Shown here piece by piece: positions 17,469 to 25,797 of a DNA stretch of 64,000 nt. The position numbers and the translations under genes are program-made. The stretch is from Rhizobium mongolense subsp. loessense (GTDB taxonomy: Bacteria > Pseudomonadota > Alphaproteobacteria > Rhizobiales > Rhizobiaceae): the NCBI RefSeq assembly GCF_900099775.1, contig NZ_FMTM01000012.1, positions 87,799-151,798 on the forward strand, read 5' to 3'. The stretch's first letter is position 1; every line of letters begins with the position of its first letter. A model generated the notes under the pieces. It searched no databases. It worked only from the letters and a program-made list of their open reading frames with translations, and was not told the origin of the DNA.

Positions 17469-18173
17469 TCAGATTAGCCCGGCCCGGATGGCCAGCGCCA
17501 CCAGGTGCGGCATCGTATGGATCTTAAAGCGCTTTCTAGCCTCTTCAAGTTTGCTTTTCACCGAATTGTATTTGACGCCTTCGAGAGCGGCAGCTTCTTC
17601 CATCGTCTTGCCGACCGAGATCCAGTTGAGGTAGGCGGCCTCTTTCGGGTCGAGCCAGGCCGGATCCTGTGCGTCCGGTGTGAGGGGCAGCATCGACATG
17701 CGGGTGTGGAGCTGCCCGACAGCTGCCGCCGCCGCGACAGGATCGATATCGCGTTCGAGGTCAATTGAAGATTTGTCTGAAGCGAGCGTGAACATGGAAG
17801 TCGATCCATTGGCCGCTCGAATAGGGACGGTGACGCCGGAGCGGATTCCGAAATCCGCTGCCTGATCGAAGAACGCTTGCTCCTCCTTCGCCAAGCGCCG
17901 CCGTTCATCCTCTCCACTCCACGTAAAGACCCGCTTCAGCGACTTCGCTCGGTTTACGATCGGATCGATGGCTTCGAATTTTCGCTTGAAGTATATCGCT
18001 CGCCATTCGGGGGGGTAGTTTGATGAGGCTATCGTGTGGCCTGGCCGGATGTACAGATAAGCGTAGCCGGAAAATCCCGCTTGTTGGGCGAGATGGGCAA
18101 GAGCATCCTTGAGTACATTCTCGTCGCCCCGAAGCGCAGCGAGGTCGATGAGCTTGTCCAGCCAATGTTGCAT
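17469..18173 (-). CDS. traR: TraR, LuxR-type acyl-homoserine-lactone activator
   Basis: At 234 aa it is identical in length to Ti-plasmid TraR. The N-terminal AHL-binding domain keeps Tyr53, Trp57, Tyr61 and Asp70 (SSNYPPEWRAIYFKRKFEAI, DP), residues known to contact the signal. The C-terminal LuxR HTH is intact (KEAAYLNWISVGKTMEEAAA, KYNSVKSKL). It should activate the two tra promoters through the tra boxes at 10971 and 16844. The AHL synthase gene traI is not in the window. No opine-type regulatory operon encloses traR here. Confidence 0.95.
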   Translation of the reverse strand: MQHWLDKLIDLAALRGDENVLKDALAHLAQQAGFSGYAYLYIRPGHTIASSNYPPEWRAIYFKRKFEAIDPIVNRAKSLKRVFTWSGEDERRRLAKEEQAFFDQAADFGIRSGVTVPIRAANGSTSMFTLASDKSSIDLERDIDPVAAAAAVGQLHTRMSMLPLTPDAQDPAWLDPKEAAYLNWISVGKTMEEAAALEGVKYNSVKSKLEEARKRFKIHTMPHLVALAIRAGLI

Positions 18174-18280
18174 ATTTTACTCCGTAATTGTCAGGTGGGA
18201 CAAGTCACGAGGGGCTCCTCACTGAAGGGCATTTAATCTTATATGCAACCCGAGATTGCATAATGCGATTTATGGAACGT

Positions 18281-18634
18281 CTATGCCTGGGGAAGATTTC
18301 GCGTGTAGACCGCGTCCAGCGCCGTCAGAAGGTCTCGCATCCAATCGTGTTGAAGCGAATAAAAGTGTTTTTGCGCGTCACGCCGCGTCGCAATTATCCC
18401 GGCCTCCCGCAACTTAGCCAGATGTTGCGACAGTGCAGATTGGCTTATACCGATCTCCGACACCAGCTCTCCGACAAACATCTCGCCTCTCGACGCCAAG
18501 AGATAAATCGTTCGCAGCCGAGTCTCATTGGCCAAGTTGGAGAGAAGCTTGGCGCTATTTTTCAATCGCGCTCGGAAATCGTTGTCGATACTCGCATCGA
18601 CGTTCTTACTCGAATTCAAGTCTGAGATTTCCAT
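18281..18634 (-). CDS. ArsR-family winged-helix repressor
   Basis: The HTH core LSNLANETRLRTIYLLASRG, then GELVSEIGISQSALSQHLAK and LREAGIIATRRDAQ, is a clear ArsR/SmtB domain. I see no cysteine metal-binding motif (no CVC), so it is more likely a non-metal or redox/other-ligand member. Start ATG 18634 follows GGGGGTGAG; the longer frame would begin with a TTG. A decayed partial copy lies just upstream at about 18757-18905. The target is unknown. Confidence 0.85.
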   Translation of the reverse strand: MEISDLNSSKNVDASIDNDFRARLKNSAKLLSNLANETRLRTIYLLASRGEMFVGELVSEIGISQSALSQHLAKLREAGIIATRRDAQKHFYSLQHDWMRDLLTALDAVYTRNLPQA

Positions 18635-18756
18635 ATAACCACTCACCCCCAAATCGTTGAGAATCTATAGCCATATGCGGCCGGGCTGCGGTGTCTAATC
18701 GGTTAAACGGCACTATTTAGACAGTCCTGCGAAGCGATGGATTCCGTATTCGAACA

Positions 18757-18905
18757 CAATTTCTCGAGCTTGCGACAGCGTGGATTGGCTTATGCTAATC
18801 ACCCAACAACCATCTCGCCTCTAAAAAAGCTGGCAGATAAAATCGTTCGGAGTGGCGTCTCATTCGCGAGAGCGGAGATAAGCTCAGCGCCGCCTTTTGT
18901 GGGCC
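18757..18905 (-). pseudogene. Decayed partial copy of the ArsR gene
   Basis: Read leftward, this stretch gives LISALANETPLRTILSAS, then RGEMVVG, and after a frame change ISISQSTLSQARE. This parallels LLSNLANETRLRTIYLLASR, GEMFVG and ISQSALSQHLAKLRE of the intact gene at 18281. At DNA level many blocks match (for example GATTGGCTTAT and CATCTCGCCTCT). A stop and a frameshift show it is not functional. Confidence 0.7.
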
Positions 18906-18925
18906 TCAAAAAATCTTATTGCTGT

Positions 18926-18941
18926 TTGCACCCGGTTGCAA
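18926..18941. promoter_or_regulatory. Orphan LacI-type operator, near copy of the inositol-locus operator
   Basis: TTGCACCCGGTTGCAA differs by one base from TTGCACCCGGTAGCAA at 45018-45033 in front of the LacI gene. No intact gene is positioned to use it here. Confidence 0.55.
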
Positions 18942-19031
18942 GACGAACGATGACCTAGGATAAGGCCTGTAAGTGCTGTTACTCGGAACGACGGACCGTT
19001 CTGATGCAAATGTAGTGGAAGTCGGCCGGAG

Positions 19032-19322
19032 TTAGTTGATCCCGCCTATAATGAAGGACCGATAATCCGCCCCGAGGAAACGGTGCTTCACGGCAGCCTG
19101 GTATTCGGAACTGTCATAGAAGGCGCGGGCCGCCTCCATGGAGGGAAAGCTGACCATTACTACGCCTTCAGGAGCAGCACCTTCGAGGACATCCTGAGGG
19201 CCGTGGACGGCGAGTACGGTTCCTCCAGATTTCCCTAACAGAGGTCTTAACAGTTCGACATATGTCTGCATTTCAGATGCGTCGCGGGTCCGCTCTTGAA
19301 TGAAAATGGCATAAGCAATCAT
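19032..19322 (-). CDS. DUF1330 family protein (96 aa)
   Basis: MIAYAIFIQERTRDASEMQT, then VLEGAAPEGVVMVSFPSMEA, ARAFYDSSEYQAA and HRFLGADYRSFIIGG are characteristic of the DUF1330 dimeric alpha-beta barrel. A strong ribosome site (AAAGGAGATTTATAGC) precedes the ATG at 19322. The family is widespread and often linked to small-molecule stress or oxidoreductase genes. It lies downstream of the SDR gene on the same strand and may be co-regulated with it. Confidence 0.88.
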   Translation of the reverse strand: MIAYAIFIQERTRDASEMQTYVELLRPLLGKSGGTVLAVHGPQDVLEGAAPEGVVMVSFPSMEAARAFYDSSEYQAAVKHRFLGADYRSFIIGGIN

Positions 19323-19640
19323 GCTATAAATCTCCTTTAGAGCTCAAGGCCAAGTCGGGTGCGATGACGACCTTGAGACGTTTCTGTTCGAAGCCCAAGA
19401 CAATGCCGACAGCGTGCGGATTTGGAGCGACGCCAGCCGTCGTTGGGCGATGAGCGGAAGGCGGATTGGGACTTAGAGCACTATCGCCCTCTTCCGTCAT
19501 ATCCGCCTTCCGCGACGACATCAGGTGGTCCCGACGGCCAGTGAAAGAGCAAGAAGACCGTCCTGGCTGCGGACAGTTCCGCTGCGGCCGCCAATCGCGG
19601 TAACTTTGTGCTGTAGAATGTGCTGATCGCACTGATCCTG
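19323..19640 (-). other. Gap between the SDR and DUF1330 genes, 318 bp
   Basis: No convincing gene. A leftward frame ending in VGIVLGFEQKRLKVVIAPDL has some protein character but no ribosome site or recognisable family; it may be the tail of a lost gene. Confidence 0.4.
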
Positions 19641-20519
19641 TCAAAGCATGCTCGACATGCCGAACGCGATGAGCATGTCGTTTTGGATCGGGCTCACGGC
19701 CTCGTTCAGTCGTTGGACACCGAAGTCCATGCCTTCTGGCATCACCACTGTCCGCAAAGGACGTCGCTCCGTGGCCTCAACAAGTTGCGCGATCGCGTCG
19801 GCCACCCGTTGGGGTCGCGGGGGATTGGCCTCGTCGTGTCCGGCGTTGGCGTTGGACTTGATCTGACCCGGGATTGCCGCGACTTCGCCGTAGGCTGCAA
19901 GCACGGAATGATCGGACGGCTCCGGGCTCGACGAGATGAGGTTGCTCGGAAATGGCCCTGGCTCGACGATCACGGAGTCGATTCCGAAGCCCTTTAGTTC
20001 ATATCGATAGGCTTCGGCAAGCCCCTCAAGCGCGAACTTGCTCGCGGAGTAGGTGCCGAAGAACGGAAAGACCACTCGCCCCATCAGGGATGTCACATGA
20101 ACGAGCAGCCCGCTGCCGGCGGCTCGCATATGCGGCAGAACGGCGCGGTCGGCCCGCACCGCGCCAAAGAAATTGACCGCAAAGAGCCGTTCGACATCTG
20201 CCACAGTGTAGGCTTCCGTGATCCCGACGGGCATCAGACCGGCATTGTTGACGAGAGCGTCGATTTTTCCGTGCTGCTTGATAACTACGTCGATTGTGGA
20301 ATTGACAGAGGCTTCGTTGGAGACATCCATTTCAAGGACTTGCAACTCATGTCCTTCAGCTTTCACCGCGTCGATAAGTTCCTTTCGGACTGTTGCATTT
20401 CTTCCTTCGATGTCACGCATGGTCGCAACCACCGTATGACCCCGCCTCGCGAGTTCCTGCACCGTGAGATTTCCAAAACCACTGCTCGCGCCGGTTACAA
20501 CAACGACTTTTCCGCTCAT
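19641..20519 (-). CDS. Short-chain dehydrogenase/reductase (SDR)
   Basis: A classical SDR: TGASSGFG cofactor motif at residues 9-16, NNAG at 91-94, Ser144 in VTSLMG, and catalytic YSASK with Tyr157 and Lys161. At 292 aa it is slightly longer than the family core. Start ATG 20519 is preceded by AAAGGTCTCGAG. The substrate cannot be told. It is divergent from the TetR gene at 20642, with an operator-rich gap between them, so TetR control of the SDR is the obvious inference. Confidence 0.9.
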   Translation of the reverse strand: MSGKVVVVTGASSGFGNLTVQELARRGHTVVATMRDIEGRNATVRKELIDAVKAEGHELQVLEMDVSNEASVNSTIDVVIKQHGKIDALVNNAGLMPVGITEAYTVADVERLFAVNFFGAVRADRAVLPHMRAAGSGLLVHVTSLMGRVVFPFFGTYSASKFALEGLAEAYRYELKGFGIDSVIVEPGPFPSNLISSSPEPSDHSVLAAYGEVAAIPGQIKSNANAGHDEANPPRPQRVADAIAQLVEATERRPLRTVVMPEGMDFGVQRLNEAVSPIQNDMLIAFGMSSML

Positions 20520-20560
20520 CTCGAGACCTTTCTTTGAAATCCAATGGGCGCGAATATCAA

Positions 20561-20613
20561 TAGACAGACCTGTATGTATTTGCAATCCCAAAATTTACAG
20601 AATAGTCTGTCTA
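20561..20613. promoter_or_regulatory. Operator region between the divergent SDR and TetR genes
   Basis: Two short palindromes, ACAGACCTGT (20564-20573) and ACAGAATAGTCTGT (20597-20610), lie inside a larger inverted repeat with arms TAGACAGAC (20561-20569) and GTCTGTCTA (20605-20613). This is the expected architecture for a TetR-type repressor controlling both directions. A related ACAGGCCTGT recurs at 33901. Confidence 0.7.
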
Positions 20614-20641
20614 CACGAACGAAGAATTTGGGGTTTGGAAA

Positions 20642-21277
20642 ATGCGATCGCGCAGCGCGCTTGAAATTTTGGATGTGGAGGCACAACCGCTTAACGCCCT
20701 CGCCCCGCGAGAACGTATATTAAAGACGGCATCGGACCTGTTTTACCGGTTCAGCATTCACTCTGTCGGGATCGATCGCATCATCGCCGAAAGCGGGGTG
20801 GCCAAGATGACGTTCTACAAACACTTTCCGTCGAAGGCCAACCTGATCGCCACCTATTTACGTTACAAAAGTGATATCTGGTTTCAGATGCTCGCAGCCG
20901 CGACTGAAAGAACCGGACTATCGCCGCTGGAGCGCATCCTCGCTATTTTTGACGCGCTAGACGAACCATTCCGTTCGCCCTCTTTCCGTGGTTGTCCGTT
21001 CGTGAAAGGGCTGGCCGAATTCGGACCGGAGGCTAACTCCCCTGACGTACAGGCGACCATAGCCTTCTATTTTAAGGGCTTGCATGAATTTGTTGCCTCA
21101 CTCATCGAGCCCCTGGCACTGAGAGACCCCGAAAAAGCCGTGATCCAGATCCTGTCGCTCATCCAGGGCTCGATTGTGATGGCACAATCGACGCCCGCTC
21201 CTGGACTTGTTAAGACAATTCGCGATGCAGCCAAAGTGTTACTCGAGGATGCGTTGATCTCGTCGTCTGAAACCTGA
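20642..21277 (+). CDS. TetR-family repressor
   Basis: The N-terminal HTH (PRERILKTASDLFYRFSIHS, then IIAESGVAKMTFYKHFPSKA) is typical of TetR. The C-terminal ligand domain ends ALISSSET. It is 211 aa and divergent from the SDR gene. The 3' half of this gene is present a second time at 34597-34918 with 8 differences in 89 compared residues. It likely represses the SDR and itself through the operators at 20561-20613. Confidence 0.9.
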   Translation: MRSRSALEILDVEAQPLNALAPRERILKTASDLFYRFSIHSVGIDRIIAESGVAKMTFYKHFPSKANLIATYLRYKSDIWFQMLAAATERTGLSPLERILAIFDALDEPFRSPSFRGCPFVKGLAEFGPEANSPDVQATIAFYFKGLHEFVASLIEPLALRDPEKAVIQILSLIQGSIVMAQSTPAPGLVKTIRDAAKVLLEDALISSSET

Positions 21278-21616
21278 AGTTCGTGAGGTGGCGGGGACGG
21301 CCCCGCCACAAGCGCAGATCTGAGCTAGTGCTATCGATTTCAATCACCTCTTCTCCGGGAACGTAGAGACGGTTCCGAATCTGCAACGCCATCGCCGTAT
21401 CGTTTCTTAAGATACGATAGTCCCCGAACCGTTAAGCTGCAGACAGCGTGACATCGCCACTTCGTCTCATGTTATCGATTCCAGCGGGGCGCTCGACGCG
21501 GCGAGCCCATTGTCCGCATTTTTTAAAAGCGCCCGTCCGTCTGTAAGTGTGGGCCCGCGTCAAACCATTGTTGCCGACACTCAGAGTCATTGACGCGATG
21601 CGTCGAGGAACAAGGC

Positions 21617-21654
21617 ATGACAACGTCGACATTTCCCGTTGACAACGTTGTCAG
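21617..21654. promoter_or_regulatory. Two LacI-type operators upstream of the first DFA gene
   Basis: ATGACAACGTCGACAT (21617-21632) and TTGACAACGTTGTCAG (21639-21654) begin 22 bp apart. The second contains the perfect palindrome TGACAACGTTGTCA. The first is identical to two operators at 25671 and 25693 upstream of the ABC operon. The LacI protein encoded at 24607-25629 is the likely binder. Confidence 0.8.
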
Positions 21655-21825
21655 GCGGAGATTATGTTCGCGCCGAGATGGAAGCCTTAATGCGAATGCA
21701 ACGAGCCGAATGGGAGAAATCGAGGACAAAAAAGCTTTTTGCCAGCACTCGCGCTTCCATTGATGGTCGCGTGAGCCAACGCTGAAACCATCGATATTTT
21801 CCTGGAAGGGGGCGGCGCCCACGTT
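21655..21825 (+). pseudogene. Remnant of the 5' end of a sugar-binding-protein gene
   Basis: This stretch aligns with the leader, start and first 30-odd codons of the binding-protein gene at 25798 (shared blocks GATTATGTTC, CGAGCCGAA, ATGGTCGCG, GAAACCATC and GGGGGCGGCG against GAGGGCGGCGG). The start codon is lost (GAGGAC in place of GATG) and frames are broken. Matching stops near 21825. It is the scar of a duplicated promoter plus gene start. Confidence 0.75.
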
Positions 21826-21861
21826 CCCGCCCGGAGCAACTTTCGCCTCCGTGATTTGGCC

Positions 21862-21881
21862 CCGCGCCTCGATAGGCGCGG
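21862..21881 (+). promoter_or_regulatory. Leader hairpin before the first DFA gene
   Basis: A perfect 8-bp stem CCGCGCCT / AGGCGCGG with loop CGAT, followed by AAAATTG, lies 65 bp upstream of the gene start. It may stabilise or attenuate the message. Confidence 0.4.
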
Positions 21882-21946
21882 AAAATTGAACTTCTTCGAT
21901 CCGCAAACCCGAAGCTATTGGTAGGCAATTAATGGAGCGACCGCAC

Positions 21947-23152
21947 ATGACCAGCCCGCATTCATCGACCTACGATGTAACGAAGTTTCATGGCTCGGTG
22001 CCTGCCTCGCAGGACATTGGGAAAGTCATCAACGAGATCATCGCGGACATCAAGGCTCATCAGACCAGCCAGACCGCGAAACCCGGTGGTGACATTCTCA
22101 TACCGGTTGGTGACTATGATCTGCTGACTCAGGTCGTTATCGACATTTCCTACTTGACGATCCGAGGCGAAGGCCATGGGTTCACCTCACTCAGCATTCG
22201 CGACAACACGCCCGATACTTCCAACTGGCGGGAAACCGTGGCCGGCGGTAGTCATGTCAAGGTCAAGTTGGCCGGCACTCCGGCGATCGTTACGCGCCGC
22301 AACGGTGTTCAACCGCGTCTCGCCAGTCTCGAATTCCGCGACTTCTGCATGGACGGACTGCATTTCAGCGGCGACGGCAACAGCTATATCAACGGCAAGA
22401 CCGGCATTTACGTGGAGGGCGATTGCGATTCCTTCGTCGTGCGAGGCATGGGCTTTGTGTACCTTGAGCGAGCACTCGCGATGGAGGGCGCAGATGCTAC
22501 GACGGTAGATGGAAACTTTATCGCGGAGTGCGGCAGTTGCGTGGAATTACTTGAGGCCTCTCAATCCTGCAAGGTGACGAATAATCTGGTCGGTGCCGGC
22601 TACAACGGCAAATCCATCGCGGCGACCGGCGCCGATGGGCTGCTGATCGCGGCGAACAATGTTTTTCCGCGCGGCGGCAGTCTGATCGAACTGACCAACA
22701 GCGCACGATGCAGTGTCACCGCAAACCGCTTTGCCGGCTTCTATCCCGGCTTAATCAGGCTCATCGGAACGAATGAAACGCTTGTCGCTGCCAACTTGAT
22801 CCGCAGGCAGAACGAAACCTATCCTCCATTTCAGGGATACAACAACAGACTCCCGGAAACATACGGAATCCTTCGCATCGAGGGCGACAACAACAAGATC
22901 TCAAACAACCACTTTCTGGTCGATCCTCAGGGCTACACCTCGGATGATGGGCCGATTGTCGTCATCAATGCGGAGTCCGGCGTCTTTAATTGGATCAGCG
23001 ACAACGCCTTCGTTCTCGCGGCGATTCCCGATCTCCAATACATCGCCGTCCGTCTCGGTGCCGCTCTGACGCAGAGCAAGGTAATCTACAGCGGCTCCAG
23101 TGCGCAAATCTCCGATCTCGGAACTTTGAATGCCATCGTTCCCAACCCCTGA
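21947..23152 (+). CDS. Difructose-anhydride hydrolase / inulin fructotransferase-type beta-helix enzyme (copy 1)
   Basis: The 401-aa product matches, from memory, the inulin fructotransferase/DFA-IIIase family along its length: YDVTKFHGS, INEIIADIKAHQ, ILIPVGDYDLLTQVVIDISY, GHGFTS, LEFRDFCMDGLHF, GMGFVYLERAL and NFIAECGSCVEL, with repeated beta-helix rungs after that. The catalytic pair described for the family (an Asp and a Glu 11 residues apart) is present as Asp183 and Glu194 (GADATTVDGNFIAE). There is no signal peptide, which favours an intracellular hydrolase that opens DFA III to inulobiose over the secreted inulin-degrading transferase. ATG 21947 has GGAG 9 bp upstream; ATG 21932 would add five residues. 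It follows a duplicated LacI-operator promoter. Confidence 0.82.
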   Translation: MTSPHSSTYDVTKFHGSVPASQDIGKVINEIIADIKAHQTSQTAKPGGDILIPVGDYDLLTQVVIDISYLTIRGEGHGFTSLSIRDNTPDTSNWRETVAGGSHVKVKLAGTPAIVTRRNGVQPRLASLEFRDFCMDGLHFSGDGNSYINGKTGIYVEGDCDSFVVRGMGFVYLERALAMEGADATTVDGNFIAECGSCVELLEASQSCKVTNNLVGAGYNGKSIAATGADGLLIAANNVFPRGGSLIELTNSARCSVTANRFAGFYPGLIRLIGTNETLVAANLIRRQNETYPPFQGYNNRLPETYGILRIEGDNNKISNNHFLVDPQGYTSDDGPIVVINAESGVFNWISDNAFVLAAIPDLQYIAVRLGAALTQSKVIYSGSSAQISDLGTLNAIVPNP

Positions 23153-23208
23153 ACCGTTACCTTGCCCCTGGCAAGGCGCGCCTAGGTTTTGCGACCGCAA
23201 TATCTGAC

Positions 23209-23236
23209 GCCGGCGAGCGAACCGTCGCTCGCCGGC
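23209..23236. terminator. Hairpin between convergent DFA and fructokinase genes
   Basis: A perfect 12-bp stem (GCCGGCGAGCGA / TCGCTCGCCGGC), loop ACCG. No T-run follows on either side, so it may be a Rho-dependent site or mRNA end. The rest of 23153-23458 shows no gene. Confidence 0.55.
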
Positions 23237-23458
23237 TGCATGGCAAGATCGTCCTGACCGAACGGACTCGCAGCGATACAGTGATCGATGTGGCGCTGGA
23301 GATCAGACACCGCCCCGATCTCGGTGGAGTTAGCCGCTCGGCATCGAAACGTCCACCAAGCTAAACATGGTATCTGGTGTAATAACCAGATCAGCTCGTG
23401 ATTCTCTTTGTCAATGTCACCGATTTCCCGTCTAGGTGACGGCCCTTGCGGATCGGCT

Positions 23459-24400
23459 CTATTTCAGGTGTCCGTTGGGCCCGAGCTCATAGCTCCAGGG
23501 CGGGTTCGCTCCGGCCCGAGAGACCGTCACGGCTGCTGCCTGGGCACCCAGCGTCAAGGCGTCGCGGACGGCGTCTTCGCTCAGGCGCGCGACGTGCGCC
23601 TTGGTCAGCAAGTTGTTGATCTTCAGAGAAGCAAGAACGCCCGCGTCGAACGTGTCGCCCGCGCCAACGGTGTCAACCACCGTCACCTTCTCACCCGGAA
23701 CGAATACCTTGCCGTGCGACGTATAGCCATCGGCGCCTTCTGCTCCCTTGGTGATGACGACGAGCTTGGGTCCGCGCTGCAGCCATCTGCCGACCAGTTC
23801 GTCGTGGCTTCCCTCTTCGTCGAACCACTTAAGATCCTCATCAGAGAGCTTGAGTATATCCGACATTGCCACCATGCGCAGCATGCGTGCCTTGTGGGCC
23901 TCCGCATCCTTGATGAAACCGGGGCGGATATTGGGATCGAAGGAGATGACACGCTTTTGGTGTTCTCGCGTCATCAGGGCTTCATAGGTCGAGCCGCACG
24001 GCTCCGGGATTAGACTGATAGCGCCGAAGTGCAGCGCCTCGCAGGAATCGCCGAGCGTCGGTAGGTCAGCTTCCGTGATCATGCGGCCGGCGGTGTTCTC
24101 GTCGAAAAAGGCGTAGGTGGCAGAGCCGTTGGTGAGCTTGACGAATGCCAGCGTCGTGTGAAGATCCGAGGTCGCGCTGGGGCCGAAATCGACATTGCCG
24201 GATTTCAGCGTGGCGCGCAAGATATCGCCGAACATGTCGCTCGACAGGCCGGTGAATAGCCCCGTGGCAATGCCGAGTCGACCGAGCGCGATGGCGGTGT
24301 TGAAGATCGCGCCGCCGGGATAGGGTGCGAATGCCATCTCTCCGACCGCTGTCTCGCGCGGTAGCATATCGATCAGCGCTTCTCCGCAGCAGATGATCAT
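23459..24400 (-). CDS. frk: Fructokinase (PfkB/ribokinase superfamily)
   Basis: MIICCGEALIDMLPRET, then YPGGAIFNTAIALGRLG, and the anion-hole motif DTVGAGDTFDAG (catalytic Asp249) place this among rhizobial/E. coli-type fructokinases; length 313 aa is right. Start ATG 24400 follows GAAGGATACCGGT; the longer frame has no support. It converts fructose to fructose-6-phosphate in the cytoplasm. It lies between the first DFA gene and the LacI gene on the leftward strand, which fits the last step of a DFA/fructan pathway. The exact sugar (fructose or a close analogue) is inferred. Confidence 0.85.
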   Translation of the reverse strand: MIICCGEALIDMLPRETAVGEMAFAPYPGGAIFNTAIALGRLGIATGLFTGLSSDMFGDILRATLKSGNVDFGPSATSDLHTTLAFVKLTNGSATYAFFDENTAGRMITEADLPTLGDSCEALHFGAISLIPEPCGSTYEALMTREHQKRVISFDPNIRPGFIKDAEAHKARMLRMVAMSDILKLSDEDLKWFDEEGSHDELVGRWLQRGPKLVVITKGAEGADGYTSHGKVFVPGEKVTVVDTVGAGDTFDAGVLASLKINNLLTKAHVARLSEDAVRDALTLGAQAAAVTVSRAGANPPWSYELGPNGHLK

Positions 24401-24606
24401 ACCGGTATCCTTCGATGAATGTTTGCGGTAAGTGATTTTGCACATGAGGCAAGAAACACCGTTCACCCATTGCTGAAGACGGTTTTTCGATGCGTTACGG
24501 CGGATCGCACGCTCGTTTGTTTCCTTGCTAGTTCAATTAGGCAACAACGCCACAGGTTGAACCGATGCCACACCCATACGCGCGAATAGACAAGCCGCAT
24601 CCATTT

Positions 24607-25629
24607 TTATTGTGTTCGACAGACGGAAGCGCGCTCGACCAATTTACAGGGAACGACACGGCTGCTGGGACGAATCATGGCGTCGGAGAGCAAGCCATTC
24701 AACCACTTCGCTCCTTCGAAGCCGAGATCATAATAAGGTAATGCCGCGGTGGTCAACTCCGGCTTGAGTGCCATGGATACCGTGCGAAAATCGTCAAACC
24801 CGACGATGCTGAGGTCCTGCGGAATGCGCAGACCCAGTGTCAAGGCTGCAATATAGATCTGGATCGCCATCTCATCGTTGCCGCTCATGATTGCGGTGGG
24901 GCGGTCTTTTTGCTGGAGCAACTCTGTTGCCGCCTCAAAAACATAGTTCTTCTCAGCACCAACCGGCCCTTCCATACCGAGACGGATGGACAGGTCACTC
25001 TCCGAAACGCCGAATTCCCACGTGGTCTGGCGGAATGCGTCAAGGCGCATTTCGGCCCCCAACAAAATCGGGTTGAGCCGTATGTAGCCGATCCTTCGAT
25101 GGCCCTTTTCAAGCAGATAGCGCGTAAGATCCTGCGCACCCTGGTAGTCATCAGGTTCGATCGAGGGAAACAATTCGTTCGTTTGAGGCCTGCAATTGAT
25201 CATCACCGTGGGGATGCCGACATTCCCGGTTTCTGGGTCCACGATGCGATGATACATCGTGACGTAAAGAACGCCGTCAATCCGATGGGATTGAAACGTT
25301 TTCCAGATTTCCGCTTCCCGTTCGGAAACGCCGCCGGTGTTTGCCATCAGGATGGTTTTCCCGTTGGCATTTGCCCAATCCTGGATGCCGCGAACGATAT
25401 CCACCGAGTAAGGCGTCGTCGACACATAGTCGGTGATGATGCCAAATGTGTTGGACCGGCTCGAACGGATCTGGCGCGCCGCCATATTTGGCACGTATCC
25501 GAGGTCTCGAATGGCCTTTTCCACCCTCTCCCTGGTTTCCTCCGTCACATACGGTTCGCCATTAATGACGCGAGAAACAGTTTTGTTCGAAACCCCAGCC
25601 ACTTTCGCGACACTGACTATACTGACCAT
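24607..25629 (-). CDS. LacI-family regulator of the DFA locus
   Basis: The N-terminal LacI HTH (VSIVSVAKVAGVSNKTVSRV, INGEPYVTEETRERV) is followed by a periplasmic-binding-type sugar domain (FGIITDYVSTTPY, SIVGFDDF). It is 340 aa. Start ATG 25629 follows TAAGGAGATTGGTGGGC. It is divergent from the ABC operon, and three phased operators (25671-25730) lie between them. It most likely represses the operon and itself, and also the first DFA gene through the two operators at 21617-21654. The inducer may be a DFA or inulobiose. Confidence 0.9.
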   Translation of the reverse strand: MVSIVSVAKVAGVSNKTVSRVINGEPYVTEETRERVEKAIRDLGYVPNMAARQIRSSRSNTFGIITDYVSTTPYSVDIVRGIQDWANANGKTILMANTGGVSEREAEIWKTFQSHRIDGVLYVTMYHRIVDPETGNVGIPTVMINCRPQTNELFPSIEPDDYQGAQDLTRYLLEKGHRRIGYIRLNPILLGAEMRLDAFRQTTWEFGVSESDLSIRLGMEGPVGAEKNYVFEAATELLQQKDRPTAIMSGNDEMAIQIYIAALTLGLRIPQDLSIVGFDDFRTVSMALKPELTTAALPYYDLGFEGAKWLNGLLSDAMIRPSSRVVPCKLVERASVCRTQ

Positions 25630-25670
25630 GCCCACCAATCTCCTTATGATATTTGTTGTAAACCAGACGC

Positions 25671-25730
25671 ATGACAACGTCGACATGTTTTTATGACAAC
25701 GTCGACATTGGACGTTGACAACGTCGTCAT
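25671..25730. promoter_or_regulatory. Three LacI-type operators phased at 22 bp
   Basis: ATGACAACGTCGACAT occurs at 25671-25686 and again at 25693-25708. TTGACAACGTCGTCAT follows at 25715-25730. The starts are exactly 22 bp apart, about two helical turns, so bound dimers would sit on the same DNA face. They lie between the LacI gene and the binding-protein gene. Confidence 0.85.
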
Positions 25731-25797
25731 ACGGGGATTATGTTCACCGCAAGAAGGAGGGCTCAATGCCAGTGCGGCGAGCCGAAGGGAGGAATCG

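Noticed and set aside
18737..18958. Rightward 73-aa frame
   Set aside because: The DNA is better explained as a decayed ArsR copy on the opposite strand.
21947..23152. Reading the beta-helix protein as a secreted inulin fructotransferase
   Set aside because: No signal peptide is present in either copy and an importer is encoded alongside, so an intracellular role fits better; this is not proven.
21947..23152. Reading the beta-helix protein as a pectate lyase or phage tail spike
   Set aside because: The YDVT, GHGFTS and NFIAECGSCxEL blocks follow the inulin fructotransferase/DFA hydrolase family along the whole length.
22990..23364. Rightward frame overlapping the end of DFA gene 1
   Set aside because: It has a shadow composition and no ribosome site.
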